Source: Arsenophonus sp052174115 (GTDB lineage Bacteria > Pseudomonadota > Gammaproteobacteria > Enterobacterales > Enterobacteriaceae). From it: a stretch of DNA of 64,000 nucleotides. A program made the translations under genes and the position numbers. The DNA lies in contig JBQMRX010000001.1 in NCBI GenBank assembly GCA_052174115.1, forward strand, positions 744,001 to 808,000, written 5' to 3'. The notes under the pieces are model-generated. The model was not told where the DNA came from and did no database searches. It was given only the letters and a program-made list of their open reading frames with translations. Of the stretch, positions 24,932 through 34,164 are shown piece by piece (within the stretch, counting starts at the first letter, position 1; the number at the start of each line of letters is the position of its first letter).

Positions 24932-25307
24932 TAGAGTTAGCCGATAAGCCGGGTTCTGTCATGGACAATCATTCATCTAGATCAATATTTTCATATTGAC
25001 TCAAGCAGCCTACCCAGATTCAATGCGGGCCACATTAATAAATCCTTATTTGGCCTTGCTCCAGGTGGAGTTTACCGTGCCATAAACTGTTACCAGCTAT
25101 GCGGTGTGCTCTTACCACCCCATTTCACCCTTACCCGTACTTAAATAGTTATTGGCGGTTTTCTTTCTGTTGTACTAGTCGTAGGTTTTTCCTCCCAGAT
25201 GTTATCTGGCACCCTGCCCTATGGAGCCCGGACTTTCCTCTACTTCTATTATCAGTTTTGACTATATAATAACTAAAATAAAGCAGCGATTGTCTAGCTA
25301 ACTCTAA
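24932..25307 (-). ncRNA. rnpB: RNase P RNA (M1 RNA)
   Basis: Catalytic RNA that trims the 5' leaders of tRNA precursors. On the minus strand it holds the signature text: GAGGAAAGTCCGGGCTCC, CAGGGTGCCAG, the AAGGGTGAAA stretch, GGTAAACTCCACC, GGAGCAAGGCCAAATAAGG and the 3' block ACAGAACCCGGCTTATCGG. The terminal helix P1 pairs perfectly (TTAGAGTTAGC with GCTAACTCTAA), fixing both ends to within a base or two. Length of about 375 matches the A-type RNA; peripheral helices are AT-rich and shortened. It lies behind rsmI's 3' end on the same strand. Confidence 0.97.
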
Positions 25308-25313
25308 TATTAA

Positions 25314-25342
25314 ATTGTATCAATTTAATATTAAATTGTATA
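25314..25342 (-). promoter_or_regulatory. Promoter of rnpB
   Basis: On the minus strand TATACA (-35) and TACAAT (-10) are 17 bases apart, and the -10 box ends about seven bases before the RNA 5' end. Both boxes lie inside a direct repeat (AATATTAAATTGTAT at 25306 and 25327), so the element is partly duplicated. Confidence 0.5.
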
Positions 25343-25382
25343 GTTATTTATAACATTTATAATAAAACATGTAATAGCTAAT

Positions 25383-26246
25383 TTATTTAACTATTTTATT
25401 AGAATTCATTTTTTGTTTTATAAAATATTTATATAATGTATTTTTCTTTAAACCATAAATTTCTGCTGTAATGATCGACGCTTTTTTTAATGGTAATGAT
25501 TGTTGTAATAATATCAATGTTTTTATTATATCAGGAGAAATAACTACATTATTATCTTTTGATATTCTATATCCTTCAACAACTAATACAATTTCACCAC
25601 GATAACGATTTTGATCAATTTTCACCCAATCAAGTAATTTACCAACTGGCAAACCATGAATAAATTCCCATATTTTTGTTAATTCCCTTGCTAAAATAAT
25701 ATAACGATTAGTATCCCAAATAGCAGTCATATCCGTTAATGTATCTAATAATCGATGAGGTGATTCATAAAAAAGAAGTGTTCTAGGTTCATTTATTAAT
25801 TCTTGTAATATTTTTTGTCGACTTTTACGCTTTGCTGGTAAAAATCCTTCATAACAAAATCTATTTGAAGAAATACCAGAAGCAGAAAGTGCAGTAATTG
25901 CTGCACATGGACCAGGTAAAGGAACTACTCGAATATCTGCTTGGCGACAATATTTTACAAAATGATAACCAGGATCATTAATTAATGGCGTTCCTGCGTT
26001 AGAAACTAATGCTATATTTAATCCTTGTTTTAATTGATGTATTAATTGATCTGTTTTCTGTTTTTCATTATAATTATTTAATGATATTATATGAGTGTTA
26101 ATGGAAAAATGTCGTAATAATAAAGATGTATGTCGGATATTTTCTGCTGCAATAAAATTAACTTTCTTAAAAGTTTTTAATGCACGTATAGAGATATCAT
26201 TAAAATTACCTATAGGAGTTGGTACAATATATAAAGTTGATACCAT
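25383..26246 (-). CDS. rsmI: 16S rRNA 2'-O-ribose methyltransferase RsmI
   Basis: Methylates C1402 of 16S rRNA, tuning start-codon fidelity. Class III (tetrapyrrole-methylase fold) SAM enzyme. Start ATG at 26246 (MVSTLYIVPTPIGN), with AAGAGG upstream. N-terminal block LYIVPTPIGNFNDIS, SAM-site block GTPLINDPGYH, PLPGPCAAITALSASG, and the LFYESPHRLLDTL segment are as in the family; 287 residues is normal. Two family-typical Asp are Asn here: IAAENIRHT (family EDTRHT) and ALVSNAGTP (family SDAGTP). Both are G-to-A-type changes, so activity may be weakened. Divergent from the yraN/diaA/dolP side, as in E. coli. Confidence 0.93.
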   Translation of the reverse strand: MVSTLYIVPTPIGNFNDISIRALKTFKKVNFIAAENIRHTSLLLRHFSINTHIISLNNYNEKQKTDQLIHQLKQGLNIALVSNAGTPLINDPGYHFVKYCRQADIRVVPLPGPCAAITALSASGISSNRFCYEGFLPAKRKSRQKILQELINEPRTLLFYESPHRLLDTLTDMTAIWDTNRYIILARELTKIWEFIHGLPVGKLLDWVKIDQNRYRGEIVLVVEGYRISKDNNVVISPDIIKTLILLQQSLPLKKASIITAEIYGLKKNTLYKYFIKQKMNSNKIVK

Positions 26247-26249
26247 CAA

Positions 26250-27000
26250 TACCTCTTTTTGATTTACACTTTTATTGTTTATTTAACATAATAAATTAAA
26301 ATTTAATCACAATAATAAAATTTTTTATAAAAAATTAATTTTTTAACGATATAATAGATCCTATCTTAATTTTTTCTTAATTATATTTTTTAATACATCA
26401 AAACAAATAAATTATAGATACAATTATATAGATGAATTTTAAAATTAACTATTATTTAATATAAAATAATAGTTAAAAATTAAATTTATTATTAAAAAAT
26501 AATAATAATTTTAATAAAAAATTAATTAAATTTAATATATTAAAAATAAAATTAAATGAGTAGTTAAAACTTAATTTTAATAATACTTTAATTTTATAAA
26601 TCATTAGATTTTTTTCATATTAAAATTATTTTTATTTATTAAAAGAATTAAAATGATATTTTAAATATAAAATAAAAAACTTTTAAAACAATAAAGTTTA
26701 TAATTTATTAATTCCAATATAAATTATTAATTCAAATAAACAAATTTAATTATAAAGATTCGAATATATAAATAGTTTATTAAAATAAATTTTATTATCA
26801 TGAAATTTTCATAATACATATGAATATTAATAACTTTAAATAAATAAAAAATGATTTTAACTATTAATTTATCAATAAAAAATAATGAAATATAGAAATA
26901 ATATTATGTTATTTAACATTTTAGTTATAATTATAAATAAATTTCAATTATTAATAAATACTTTTAATTATTTTTAAATTATATGTAAATAAAATTTAGC
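26250..27000 (+). other. Gap at former lpoA/yraN position
   Basis: E. coli has lpoA, yraN and diaA between rsmI and dolP. No trace of lpoA found. A possible yraN tail is listed at 26908-26977. Confidence 0.45.
26908..26977 (+). pseudogene. yraN: Possible fossil of yraN C-terminus
   Basis: The plus-strand frame reads FNILVIIINKFQ then LLINTFN before a stop. It lines up with the YraN tail FDVVAFTGNEVE then WIKDAFN, with mostly G/C-to-A/T type changes (Asp to Asn, Glu to Lys, Val to Ile, Ala to Thr). It sits just before the diaA fossil, the E. coli order. AT-rich DNA gives chance matches of this kind, so confidence is moderate. Confidence 0.4.
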
Positions 27001-27345
27001 ATGTTAAGAAAAACTAAAATTTTTTTAATAAAATATTTAAATATAAATTGTAGCTATTAAAATATTTTTCTATGTTATTTCTATAGTGATTAAAATTATT
27101 TAAATTTAATTAGATAATATATGATTCTATCTTCCAGTAATAGCAATTCAATAATTATTTGCACAGTGCTTTTTAGCAAATATGAATAATTAACTTAAAA
27201 TTAAATAATTTAATTTTCTTTTTTTTGTATTTTAATATAAAGAATGTAATGATAATTTTTATCATTAATAATTAAAATTAAATGAAATTTATATAAAAAA
27301 TACGTGCATTATAAGAAATCTAGTGATGTACTTTTTATAATTATC
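27001..27345 (+). pseudogene. diaA: Fossil of diaA (DnaA-associating SIS protein)
   Basis: DiaA stimulates DnaA assembly at oriC. Pieces in order, over changing frames: a start ATG at 27001; ILSSSNSNS (27123-27149), against ILCCGNGTS; AQCFLANMNN from 27161, against AQHFAASMIN; FNIKNVMIIFIINN (27231-27272), against LNTDNVVLTAIAND; and a RAL at 27303, followed by stops where Gly codons stood. The distance from the ATG to the first block fits DiaA to within three codons. It is directly upstream of dolP, as in E. coli. Clearly dead. Confidence 0.65.
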
Positions 27346-27597
27346 ATAAAATTTAAAATTATATCACTATAAAAATAGAATTGAAGTTTTATTAATTATG
27401 AATATAGTTATTATAATTTAATTTTCTATAATGAATGAATTTTTATCTAGATTATTAGATAATTTATAAAAGACATAAAAAATCGAATATTTTTAATAAA
27501 ATATTAAAATTCAAAAAAGTTTAATTATAAACAATTAATTATTTATAATAATCTAATAGATAACATTTTTTCACATCAAAATAATTAAGGAGTAATA

Positions 27598-28173
27598 ATG
27601 AGATTATTTTCTCTAATTATTATAATATGTAGTTCTATTTTATTACAAGGATGCCTTAGTGCTACTATAATAGGATCAGCGGCAATCATTACAAAAAGTA
27701 CGATGGATCCAAGAAGTATAGGTCGTCAAGTTGATGATGGAACATTAGAAGCCCGTGTTAAAACTGCTATTAATAAAGATAAAGAAATTGTCTGTAATAC
27801 ACGCATTATTATTACTGCTTATGCAGGTAAAATATTACTTATTGGTCAATCGCCTGATATTTTATTAGCTGAAAGGGCAAAACATATAGCTATTAATGTA
27901 GAAGGTGTTCAAACAGTTTATAATCAAATACGACAAACAATACCAATTAATCTTAGTACAGCTTATAAAGATGTCTGGATAACAACAAAAATAAAATTGA
28001 AAATTTTTACTAGTAATTTATTTAAATCATTAACTGTTAAAATTATCACAGAAAATGAAGAAGTATTTTTACTTGGTATTTTAACTCAACAAGAAGGAGA
28101 TATCGTAGCAAAAATTGCTAGTAAAACAAATGGTGTTAAACGCGTTATAACAGTATTTACTTATATTAAATGA
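27598..28173 (+). CDS. dolP: Outer-membrane lipoprotein DolP (dual BON domain)
   Basis: Division- and outer-stress-associated lipoprotein (formerly YraP) that keeps the outer membrane sound and associates with BAM and phosphatidylglycerol-rich sites. Signal peptide MRLFSLIIIICSSILLQGC with lipobox LLQGC and lipidated Cys19. Two BON domains follow (about 45-115 and 122-190); the first has DGTLEARVKTAINKD and the second ends GVKRVITVFTYI. At 191 residues it equals the E. coli length. AAGGAG sits seven bases before the ATG. Last survivor of the lpoA-yraN-diaA-dolP row. Confidence 0.93.
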   Translation: MRLFSLIIIICSSILLQGCLSATIIGSAAIITKSTMDPRSIGRQVDDGTLEARVKTAINKDKEIVCNTRIIITAYAGKILLIGQSPDILLAERAKHIAINVEGVQTVYNQIRQTIPINLSTAYKDVWITTKIKLKIFTSNLFKSLTVKIITENEEVFLLGILTQQEGDIVAKIASKTNGVKRVITVFTYIK

Positions 28174-28289
28174 GATCATATTTTAAAAAAATTTTAATAA
28201 TTATATCTTAAATAATAATTATTTTATTTAAGAAATATTAGTAGATTTACTAGTTATATTTTATTCATTATTAATGAATAATAAATAAA

Positions 28290-28326
28290 TTCTTATAATT
28301 TTATATTTATAAAATTATAAGAATTT
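28290..28326 (+). terminator. Possible dolP terminator stem-loop
   Basis: AATTCTTATAATTTTATA pairs with TATAAAATTATAAGAATT across a very short loop, then TTAAATAAAAATAATATTTTTTTATTTTT. A T-rich run lies about 20 bases past the stem. Confidence 0.45.
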
Positions 28327-28635
28327 TAAATAAAAATAATATTTTTTTATTTTTAATAAATTATTAATTATTAATTGATAATAATTTATTTATATTTATA
28401 AAAATTGTTCATAAAAACAACATTATAAAAATATTTTTCATTAATTTAAGTTTTTTATTTTTTATTTTATTTAGCAAAAATCTACGATAAATTATTTTAA
28501 TTAATTTATTTTTAATTATAATATTTATATTATTAATGTTTATTGATCATCATCAAAAAATAAAATTAAGTTATTTTTTATTTAACAATAAATTTTTAAT
28601 AGTAAAATACTACAGTATTTTCATGTTTATACTCA

Positions 28636-28831
28636 GATAAAAAGATTATTTCCTTTTTTATTTTTATGCTTACAAATATTAATAATAATTTTTATAGGTA
28701 TTTCAATATAATCAAAAATATTACTAAAATGAATATTCAAAAGTTATAATTCATTAATTAATTTAAATTATTCATAATAAAAATATAACATTTAAAATAA
28801 TTCGTTCTTTATTTATGTATTTTACAGATAT
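28636..28831 (-). pseudogene. sspB: Fossil of sspB (ClpXP adaptor)
   Basis: Minus-strand pieces behind sspA. ISVKYINKERIILNV (28787-28831) matches VQVPMEYARDGQIVLNI. After a frame change, IEIPIKIIINICKHKN then KKGNNLF (28638-28696) matches VSVPLAAVLAIYAREN then GAGTMFE. Stops follow. sspB directly follows sspA in E. coli, so place and strand agree. SspB delivers ssrA-tagged proteins to ClpXP; that adaptor is gone here. Confidence 0.55.
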
Positions 28832-28957
28832 ACTTATAATAAAAATATTAAAATTTATAATTAAATAATGATGTCTTTTTTTTAAAAGAAGTTATTTATA
28901 ATTAATTCTAATAAAATAAAAATAACATAATAACTTTCATGAATAATTTATTATAAA

Positions 28958-29599
28958 TTATTCAGCAATTGATAAACCCATCTCTTGTTCAGCTTCTGTT
29001 AATGAAGCAAGAAAAGATTTTCTTTCAAATATACGCTCCATATAAGAATGAATACCCTCTGTTTCTTTTACTTTTGGAATATTGATATTCCAAAAAGATA
29101 AACGCCATAAAAGTGGCGCTAAATAACAATCAACTAAACTAAATTCTTCACTCATAAAAAATGGTATCTCTTTAAAAATTGATGAAATTGATATTAATTC
29201 TCCTCTTAATTGCTTACATGCAGTATTAGTATGAGAATCTTTATTTTTAATCTTATGGATTAAAGAATACCAATCTTTATCTATCCGATACATCATTAAA
29301 CGACTACTCCCCCGAGCAACTGGGTAAACAGGCATTAATGGTGGATGCGGAAAACGTTCATCAAGATACTCCATAACAATACGAGAATCATATAATGTTA
29401 ATTCTCTATCAACTAATGTCGGTACTGTTTGGTAAGGATTTAGATCAATCAAATCTTGAGGTAAATTATCTGCTTCAACATTTTCAATCTCAACACTTAC
29501 TCCTTTTTCTGCCAATACAATCCGTACTTGATGACTAAATATATCGACTTGACCAGAAAATAAAGTCATTACCGAACGTTTATTGGCAGCGACAACCAT
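28958..29599 (-). CDS. sspA: Stringent starvation protein A
   Basis: GST-fold protein without GST activity that binds RNA polymerase and lowers H-NS, aiding survival in stationary phase and acid. Start fixed at 29599 (MVVAANKRSVMTLFSG) by GGAGG five bases before the ATG; an in-frame ATG farther upstream would add a hydrophobic stretch unlike SspA. Family blocks: SHQVRIVLAEKGV, DLIDLNPYQTVPTLVDREL, MEYLDERFPHPPLMPVYPVA, FSLVDCYLAPLLWRL and SFLASLTEAEQEM. 213 residues, normal. It follows rpsI on the same strand as in E. coli, 327 bases away. Confidence 0.95.
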   Translation of the reverse strand: MVVAANKRSVMTLFSGQVDIFSHQVRIVLAEKGVSVEIENVEADNLPQDLIDLNPYQTVPTLVDRELTLYDSRIVMEYLDERFPHPPLMPVYPVARGSSRLMMYRIDKDWYSLIHKIKNKDSHTNTACKQLRGELISISSIFKEIPFFMSEEFSLVDCYLAPLLWRLSFWNINIPKVKETEGIHSYMERIFERKSFLASLTEAEQEMGLSIAE

Positions 29600-29926
29600 A
29601 AAACCTCCAAAATTTATTAAAAATAATTTTAATATAATAAATAATATCATAAATATATGTTTTAAATATTCTTAAATTAATTAAATATATTAAGATATTT
29701 CTAATTAATAAATAGAAATTAAGATATTTAATTTCTATATTTTTTAAAAAAAATAAAAAAATAATTTTTAATTTAAAATATCATATTTCAATTAAAAAAT
29801 AAAAAAATTTATTATTTTTTTATTGTCAATTATAAAAATTAAAAAATTCTTTAAAATATATATTTTAATATACGAAAATTTCTTTTTAGAATAATCCTAT
29901 ATTGAAATTTATAATATAATAACAAA
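29600..29926 (-). other. Gap between rpsI and sspA
   Basis: 327 bases, AT-rich, no gene. It contains AATTTCTATTTAT-type short inverted repeats around 29697-29745 (AAATATCTTAATTTC type) that may end the rplM-rpsI transcript, and the sspA ribosome binding site. Confidence 0.4.
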
Positions 29927-30316
29927 TTAGCGTTTAGAATATTGAGGACGCCGACGCGCTTTACGTAATCCAACTTTTTTACGCTCAACAGAACGCGCAT
30001 CACGCGTAACAAATCCAGCTTTATGTAATTTAGGGCGTAATGTTTCATCATATTTCATTAACGCACGCGTAATACCATGACGAACTGCACCTGCTTGTCC
30101 AGAAATACCGCCACCTTTAACCGTAATATATAAATCTAATTTTAACATATCAATAAATTTTAATGGTTGACAAACCACCATTCTCGCTGTTTCTCGTTTA
30201 AAATATTCATTTAGATTCCGTTGGTTAATAGTAATATTACCTTTACCGACTTTAATAAAGACGCGTGCAGAAGAACTTTTACGCCGGCCAGTACCATAGT
30301 ATTGATTTTCAACCAT
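29927..30316 (-). CDS. rpsI: 30S ribosomal protein S9
   Basis: Small-subunit protein whose C-terminal tail reaches the P-site tRNA. Begins MVENQYYGTGRRKSSSARVF and ends in the basic tail GLRKARRRPQYSKR, as in E. coli. Start at 30316 by homology; an in-frame ATG five codons upstream is also possible but would overlap the spacer to rplM. One residue shorter than E. coli within the DMVEKLDLY segment (DMLKLDLY here). Cotranscribed with rplM, 20 bases downstream of it. Confidence 0.97.
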   Translation of the reverse strand: MVENQYYGTGRRKSSSARVFIKVGKGNITINQRNLNEYFKRETARMVVCQPLKFIDMLKLDLYITVKGGGISGQAGAVRHGITRALMKYDETLRPKLHKAGFVTRDARSVERKKVGLRKARRRPQYSKR

Positions 30317-30336
30317 TTTTATTATATCCATATCAA

Positions 30337-30765
30337 TTAAATTTCAAGAATCTGAGGTTTCTGAGCTGTATGTTTATGATTACTACCTGCATAAACTTTC
30401 ATTTTACGATACATTACACGACCAAGAGGTCCTTTTGGTAACATACCTTTAACAGCAATTTCAATTATACGCTCAGGATGACGGATAATCATCTCTTTAA
30501 ATGTTGCTTGTTTAATACCACCGATATAGCCGGTATGACGATAATAAATTTTTTCTTTATACTTACTACCAGTAACAATAACTTTTTCTGCATTAATAAC
30601 AATAATATAATCACCAGTATCAACATGCGGTGTATATTCCACTTTATGTTTTCCACGTAAATGACGAACAATTTCAGTTGCAAGGCGACCTAATGTTTTT
30701 CCATCTGCATTAACAATATACCAATTATGTTTTACAGTTTCTTGTTTAGATGTAAAAGTTTTCAT
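30337..30765 (-). CDS. rplM: 50S ribosomal protein L13
   Basis: Early assembly protein of the large subunit. MKTFTSKQETVKHNWYIVNA at the start and KVYAGSNHKHTAQKPQ near the end, 142 residues, as in E. coli. ATG at 30765 with a GAGTAAGA ribosome site; a TTG one codon earlier is not needed. First gene of the rplM-rpsI operon. Confidence 0.97.
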   Translation of the reverse strand: MKTFTSKQETVKHNWYIVNADGKTLGRLATEIVRHLRGKHKVEYTPHVDTGDYIIVINAEKVIVTGSKYKEKIYYRHTGYIGGIKQATFKEMIIRHPERIIEIAVKGMLPKGPLGRVMYRKMKVYAGSNHKHTAQKPQILEI

Positions 30766-32065
30766 CAAATCTTACTCATATGTAAGTTATATATTGGTGA
30801 ACGCTTATATTTTATAAAAATATTTTAACATGTTCACATTAAGCTATATTTAATAAACTCTACTTATATTTAAATAATTAAATTTAATATTAATATAAGA
30901 TTTAAAAAATTAAAAAATTTATTTTAATATATATTTAAAATAAATAATAAAAACTACTTATCAAATTTTTTATAATATTTATTACATTATTTTTTGTTAA
31001 TTAAATTATATGAATTAAATTTAACTATCTATAGCTTTAAATTTCTAATAATTATTAAAAATAACATTAATATTTAAAATATAACAATGAACTTAATTTT
31101 TTACTCATAAAGTTTTTAGTTAGTCAATGTAATAAAAATATTTAATTATATTTTATAAAATACTAATATATTAAATTATTTTATTATGAATATTTTATAC
31201 AATACTTAATTTAATTATTAAAATATCTTTTAAATACTATAAATACTATCATAATATGATAGTTACTCTTAAAATAGTAAATTTATATTTAATTTATTTA
31301 TTAATTTATAAATATTTATTTTATTTTTATAAAAAATAAAATAAATCTATTCATTAATTAAAATTATTTAAAAAATTTTCTTTTTTTTAAATAATTTAAA
31401 CAATAATTAATATCTATATTAAATTTTATAATATCATAATATTTTAAATATGACTAATTTCTAAAAAATTTGTTTATTATAAAAGATTTAAAATTTTTTG
31501 TAAAAAAAATAAAAAAGATTATTTTTTAAATAAAACTACTACTAAATAAATAATTTTAATTATATTATAAATTAATATATTAATAGTATTATTAAAAAAT
31601 AAAAAAATTAAAATATAAATATTAATTTATTTTAAAGTAATTCAATTAATATTAACTTTTTAATGAATTTCTGATCTTTTCATCCCACACTTTGTATGCA
31701 ATTTAATTATTTGATTTTATATTTATTATATAAAAATATTAATAATAATTTTAATAATTTAATAAACTTTATCAAAAGAATTTTTATTTAAAATTTACTT
31801 TTTAAGTAAAATAAATTTAAGATATATAAATTTATAAATTAATTTTATAATTAACATCTGTTTTTTAATAAATAATTAGTTATTTTTTATTATTTACTAA
31901 TAATTAAGATATTTTATTAAAAAATTACTGATAATAATATTTAAATATGTTATAATTTTTATTATTTTTAATATAATTTATTATTAATAAGAAAAATAAC
32001 CATTATACTATAAAATTATTTTTATAAAAATAAAGTTCTTTTGTTTATAAAAAAGGAGTTTCTTA
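30766..32065. other. Gap at former zapE position
   Basis: E. coli has zapE (minus strand) between rplM and zapG. About 1.3 kb of A+T. One patch near 31650-31700 is richer in G and C; on the minus strand it reads KLHTKCGMKRSE, which could be a ruined piece of ZapE, but the match is weak. The zapG ribosome site (AAAAGGAG) lies at 32051. Confidence 0.4.
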
Positions 32066-32467
32066 ATGACTTGGGAATATGCACTAATAGGCTTAATTAT
32101 AGGTTTTATTATTAGTGCGTTAGTAATTCGTTTTTTTAATATTAAAGTATATTATAAACAAACATTGAAAACTGAATTTGAAAAAAAAAATCATGAACTT
32201 AAAGAATATCATAAAGAATTAATTAGTCATTTTATACGTGGTGCAGAGTTATTAGATAATATGGCAAAAGATTATCGTCAATTATATCAGCATATAGCTA
32301 AAAATTCTCATGAATTATTCCCTGATATCTTAGCACAAAAAAATCCATTTAACTATCGTTTAACTAAATCAGAATTAAATAATGATCAAGATTTTTTTAA
32401 TTTACCACCAAAAGATTACCCTGAAAGTTCTTCTCATTTATTTCATCTAATGAAAGAAAAAAAATAA
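32066..32467 (+). CDS. zapG: Cell-division/envelope protein ZapG (YhcB, DUF1043)
   Basis: Small inner-membrane protein linked to the divisome, the elongasome and control of LPS and phospholipid synthesis. One N-terminal membrane helix (MTWEYALIGLIIGFIISALVI), then a charged coiled-coil region with the family blocks ELISHFIRGAELLDNMAKDY and RQLYQH, and a disordered tail. 133 residues, near the E. coli length. AAGGAG lies nine bases before the ATG. Located upstream of degQ on the same strand, as in E. coli. Confidence 0.93.
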   Translation: MTWEYALIGLIIGFIISALVIRFFNIKVYYKQTLKTEFEKKNHELKEYHKELISHFIRGAELLDNMAKDYRQLYQHIAKNSHELFPDILAQKNPFNYRLTKSELNNDQDFFNLPPKDYPESSSHLFHLMKEKK

Positions 32468-32601
32468 ATTATATTACATATATTAAATTGTATTTTACTG
32501 TAATTTTATGGTATTGCTTATTACTCTGATAAGTTTATTTAATTATAAAAATAATTTTATAGAAATAAATTTTAAAAGAATTGTCATTATTTGTATTAAC
32601 T

Positions 32602-32630
32602 GAACTTTTTTATATAATTTAAAGTCCTAA
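32602..32630 (+). promoter_or_regulatory. Possible sigma-E-type promoter of degQ
   Basis: GAACTT (32602-32607), 17 bases, then TCCTAA (32625-32630). The -35 half matches the envelope-stress consensus GGAACTT except for its first G; the -10 half only loosely matches TCTGA. It would give a leader of about 105 bases to degQ. No rpoE is visible in this window. Confidence 0.25.
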
Positions 32631-32739
32631 TTTTTAGTTTTGTTGAGAATTCTTTTGTTATGTTATAGAAATAAAAAATAAATACGAAAAAATAAATTGT
32701 CTTTAAAATAATAAATAGGTATATAAGAGAATTAAATTC

Positions 32740-34164
32740 ATGATGAAAAAAAAGAAACAATTTTTAACTATATTAGCTATGAGTATTAGTTTTTCACTCA
32801 TATGTATACCTATAATAGTAAGTTATTCAGCATCAATTCCTCCAGTTATTTTATCATCAGATCAAGAATTACCTGGATTAGCACCAATGTTAGAAAAAGT
32901 ACTTCCTGCTGTAGTTAGTATTCGTGTATCTGGAACACGTATTCAAAATCAACAATTACCTGAAGAATTTAAATTCTTTTTCGGGCCAAATTTTCCTTCA
33001 CAACAACAGAGTATTCGTCCTTTTGAAGGATTAGGTTCTGGTGTTATTATTAATGCTGAATATGGTTATATTTTAACTAATAACCATGTTATAGATAATG
33101 CTGATAATATAAAAATTCAGCTTAATGATGGTAAAGAAATTGATGTTAAACTTATTGGTCGCGATCCTCAAACAGATATCGCTTTGTTACAAATAAAAGA
33201 TTCAAGTATAATAAATTTAAAAAAATTAAACTTAATTGCTATTAAAATAGCAGATTCTGATAAATTGCGAGTTGGTGATTTTGCTGTTGCTGTTGGTAAT
33301 CCTTTTGGATTAGGACAAACTGCAACATCAGGTATTATTTCTGCATTGGGTCGTAGTGGTTTAAATGTAGAAGGTTTAGAAAATTTTATTCAAACTGATG
33401 CTTCTATTAATAGAGGTAACTCAGGGGGTGCGTTAGTTAACCTTAATGGTGAACTTATTGGTATTAATACAGCTATTTTAGCTCCTGGTGGTGGTAATAT
33501 TGGGATTGGTTTTGCAATTCCATCAAATATGGCTAAATCTCTCAGTGATCAAATCATCAAATATGGTGAAGTAAAACGTGTATTACTGGGAATTAAAGGA
33601 ACTGAAATGACATCTGATGTAGCAAAAGCATTAAATATTGATGCACAAAAAGGAGCATTTGTTAGTGAAGTAATTCCGAATTCTACAGCAGCTAAAGCAG
33701 GTATTCAACCTGGTGATGTTTTGATTTCAATTAATAATAAATATATTAATAGTTTCGCTGAGTTGAGAGCTAAAATTGGCACTAGTGAAATAGGTAAAAA
33801 AATCTCCATTGGATTATTACGTAAAGGTAAACCAATGGTAATAAATGTCACATTAGAAGATAGAGATTCTACTAGTACAAAAGCTGAAATTTTAACTACT
33901 TCACTAATGGGAGCCACTTTAAGTAATAGTATAATCAAAGGCACTAAAGGTGTTAAAGTTGATAGCGTTTTATCTAATTCACCTGCAGCAATACTTGGTT
34001 TAGTAAAAGGCGATCTTATTATTAATGCTAATGAACAACGAATAGAGAATATTAATCAACTTCGTAAAATAATTCAAACTAAACCAACCGCTTTAGCATT
34101 AAATATTTTACGTGATGATCAAAATATTTATTTATTACTTCGTGGTAATAATATATTTAATTAG
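32740..34164 (+). CDS. degQ: Periplasmic serine endoprotease DegQ (HtrA family)
   Basis: Degrades or refolds damaged envelope proteins. Signal peptide of about 31 residues (basic MMKKKKQ, hydrophobic core, Ala-rich end). Trypsin-like domain with the full triad: His116 (LTNNHVI), Asp146 (QTDIALLQI), Ser228 (GNSGGALV). Two PDZ domains follow (about 265-355 and 385-470), each with a GxxPGD/GLVKGD-type turn. At 474 residues it is in the DegP/DegQ range, too long for DegS. Called degQ rather than degP because it follows zapG, the E. coli position. Likely the sole HtrA left in this region: degS is not intact downstream. Confidence 0.92.
   Translation: MMKKKKQFLTILAMSISFSLICIPIIVSYSASIPPVILSSDQELPGLAPMLEKVLPAVVSIRVSGTRIQNQQLPEEFKFFFGPNFPSQQQSIRPFEGLGSGVIINAEYGYILTNNHVIDNADNIKIQLNDGKEIDVKLIGRDPQTDIALLQIKDSSIINLKKLNLIAIKIADSDKLRVGDFAVAVGNPFGLGQTATSGIISALGRSGLNVEGLENFIQTDASINRGNSGGALVNLNGELIGINTAILAPGGGNIGIGFAIPSNMAKSLSDQIIKYGEVKRVLLGIKGTEMTSDVAKALNIDAQKGAFVSEVIPNSTAAKAGIQPGDVLISINNKYINSFAELRAKIGTSEIGKKISIGLLRKGKPMVINVTLEDRDSTSTKAEILTTSLMGATLSNSIIKGTKGVKVDSVLSNSPAAILGLVKGDLIINANEQRIENINQLRKIIQTKPTALALNILRDDQNIYLLLRGNNIFN

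Larger units (their letters stand above)
28174..28957. other. Gap between dolP and sspA
   Basis: Convergent genes on either side. Contains the sspB fossil (28636-28831) and inverted AT repeats near 28290-28330 (AAATTCTTATAATTTTAT and its complement), a possible dolP terminator. Confidence 0.5.

Noticed and set aside
29851..30051. Minus-strand open frame overlapping the end of rpsI
   Set aside because: Out-of-frame shadow of the ribosomal protein gene.
30478..30683. Two short frames within rplM
   Set aside because: Shadows of rplM in other frames.
31650..31700. Slightly GC-richer patch that might be a zapE fossil
   Set aside because: The minus-strand reading fits ZapE only loosely and in two different places; not strong enough to list.
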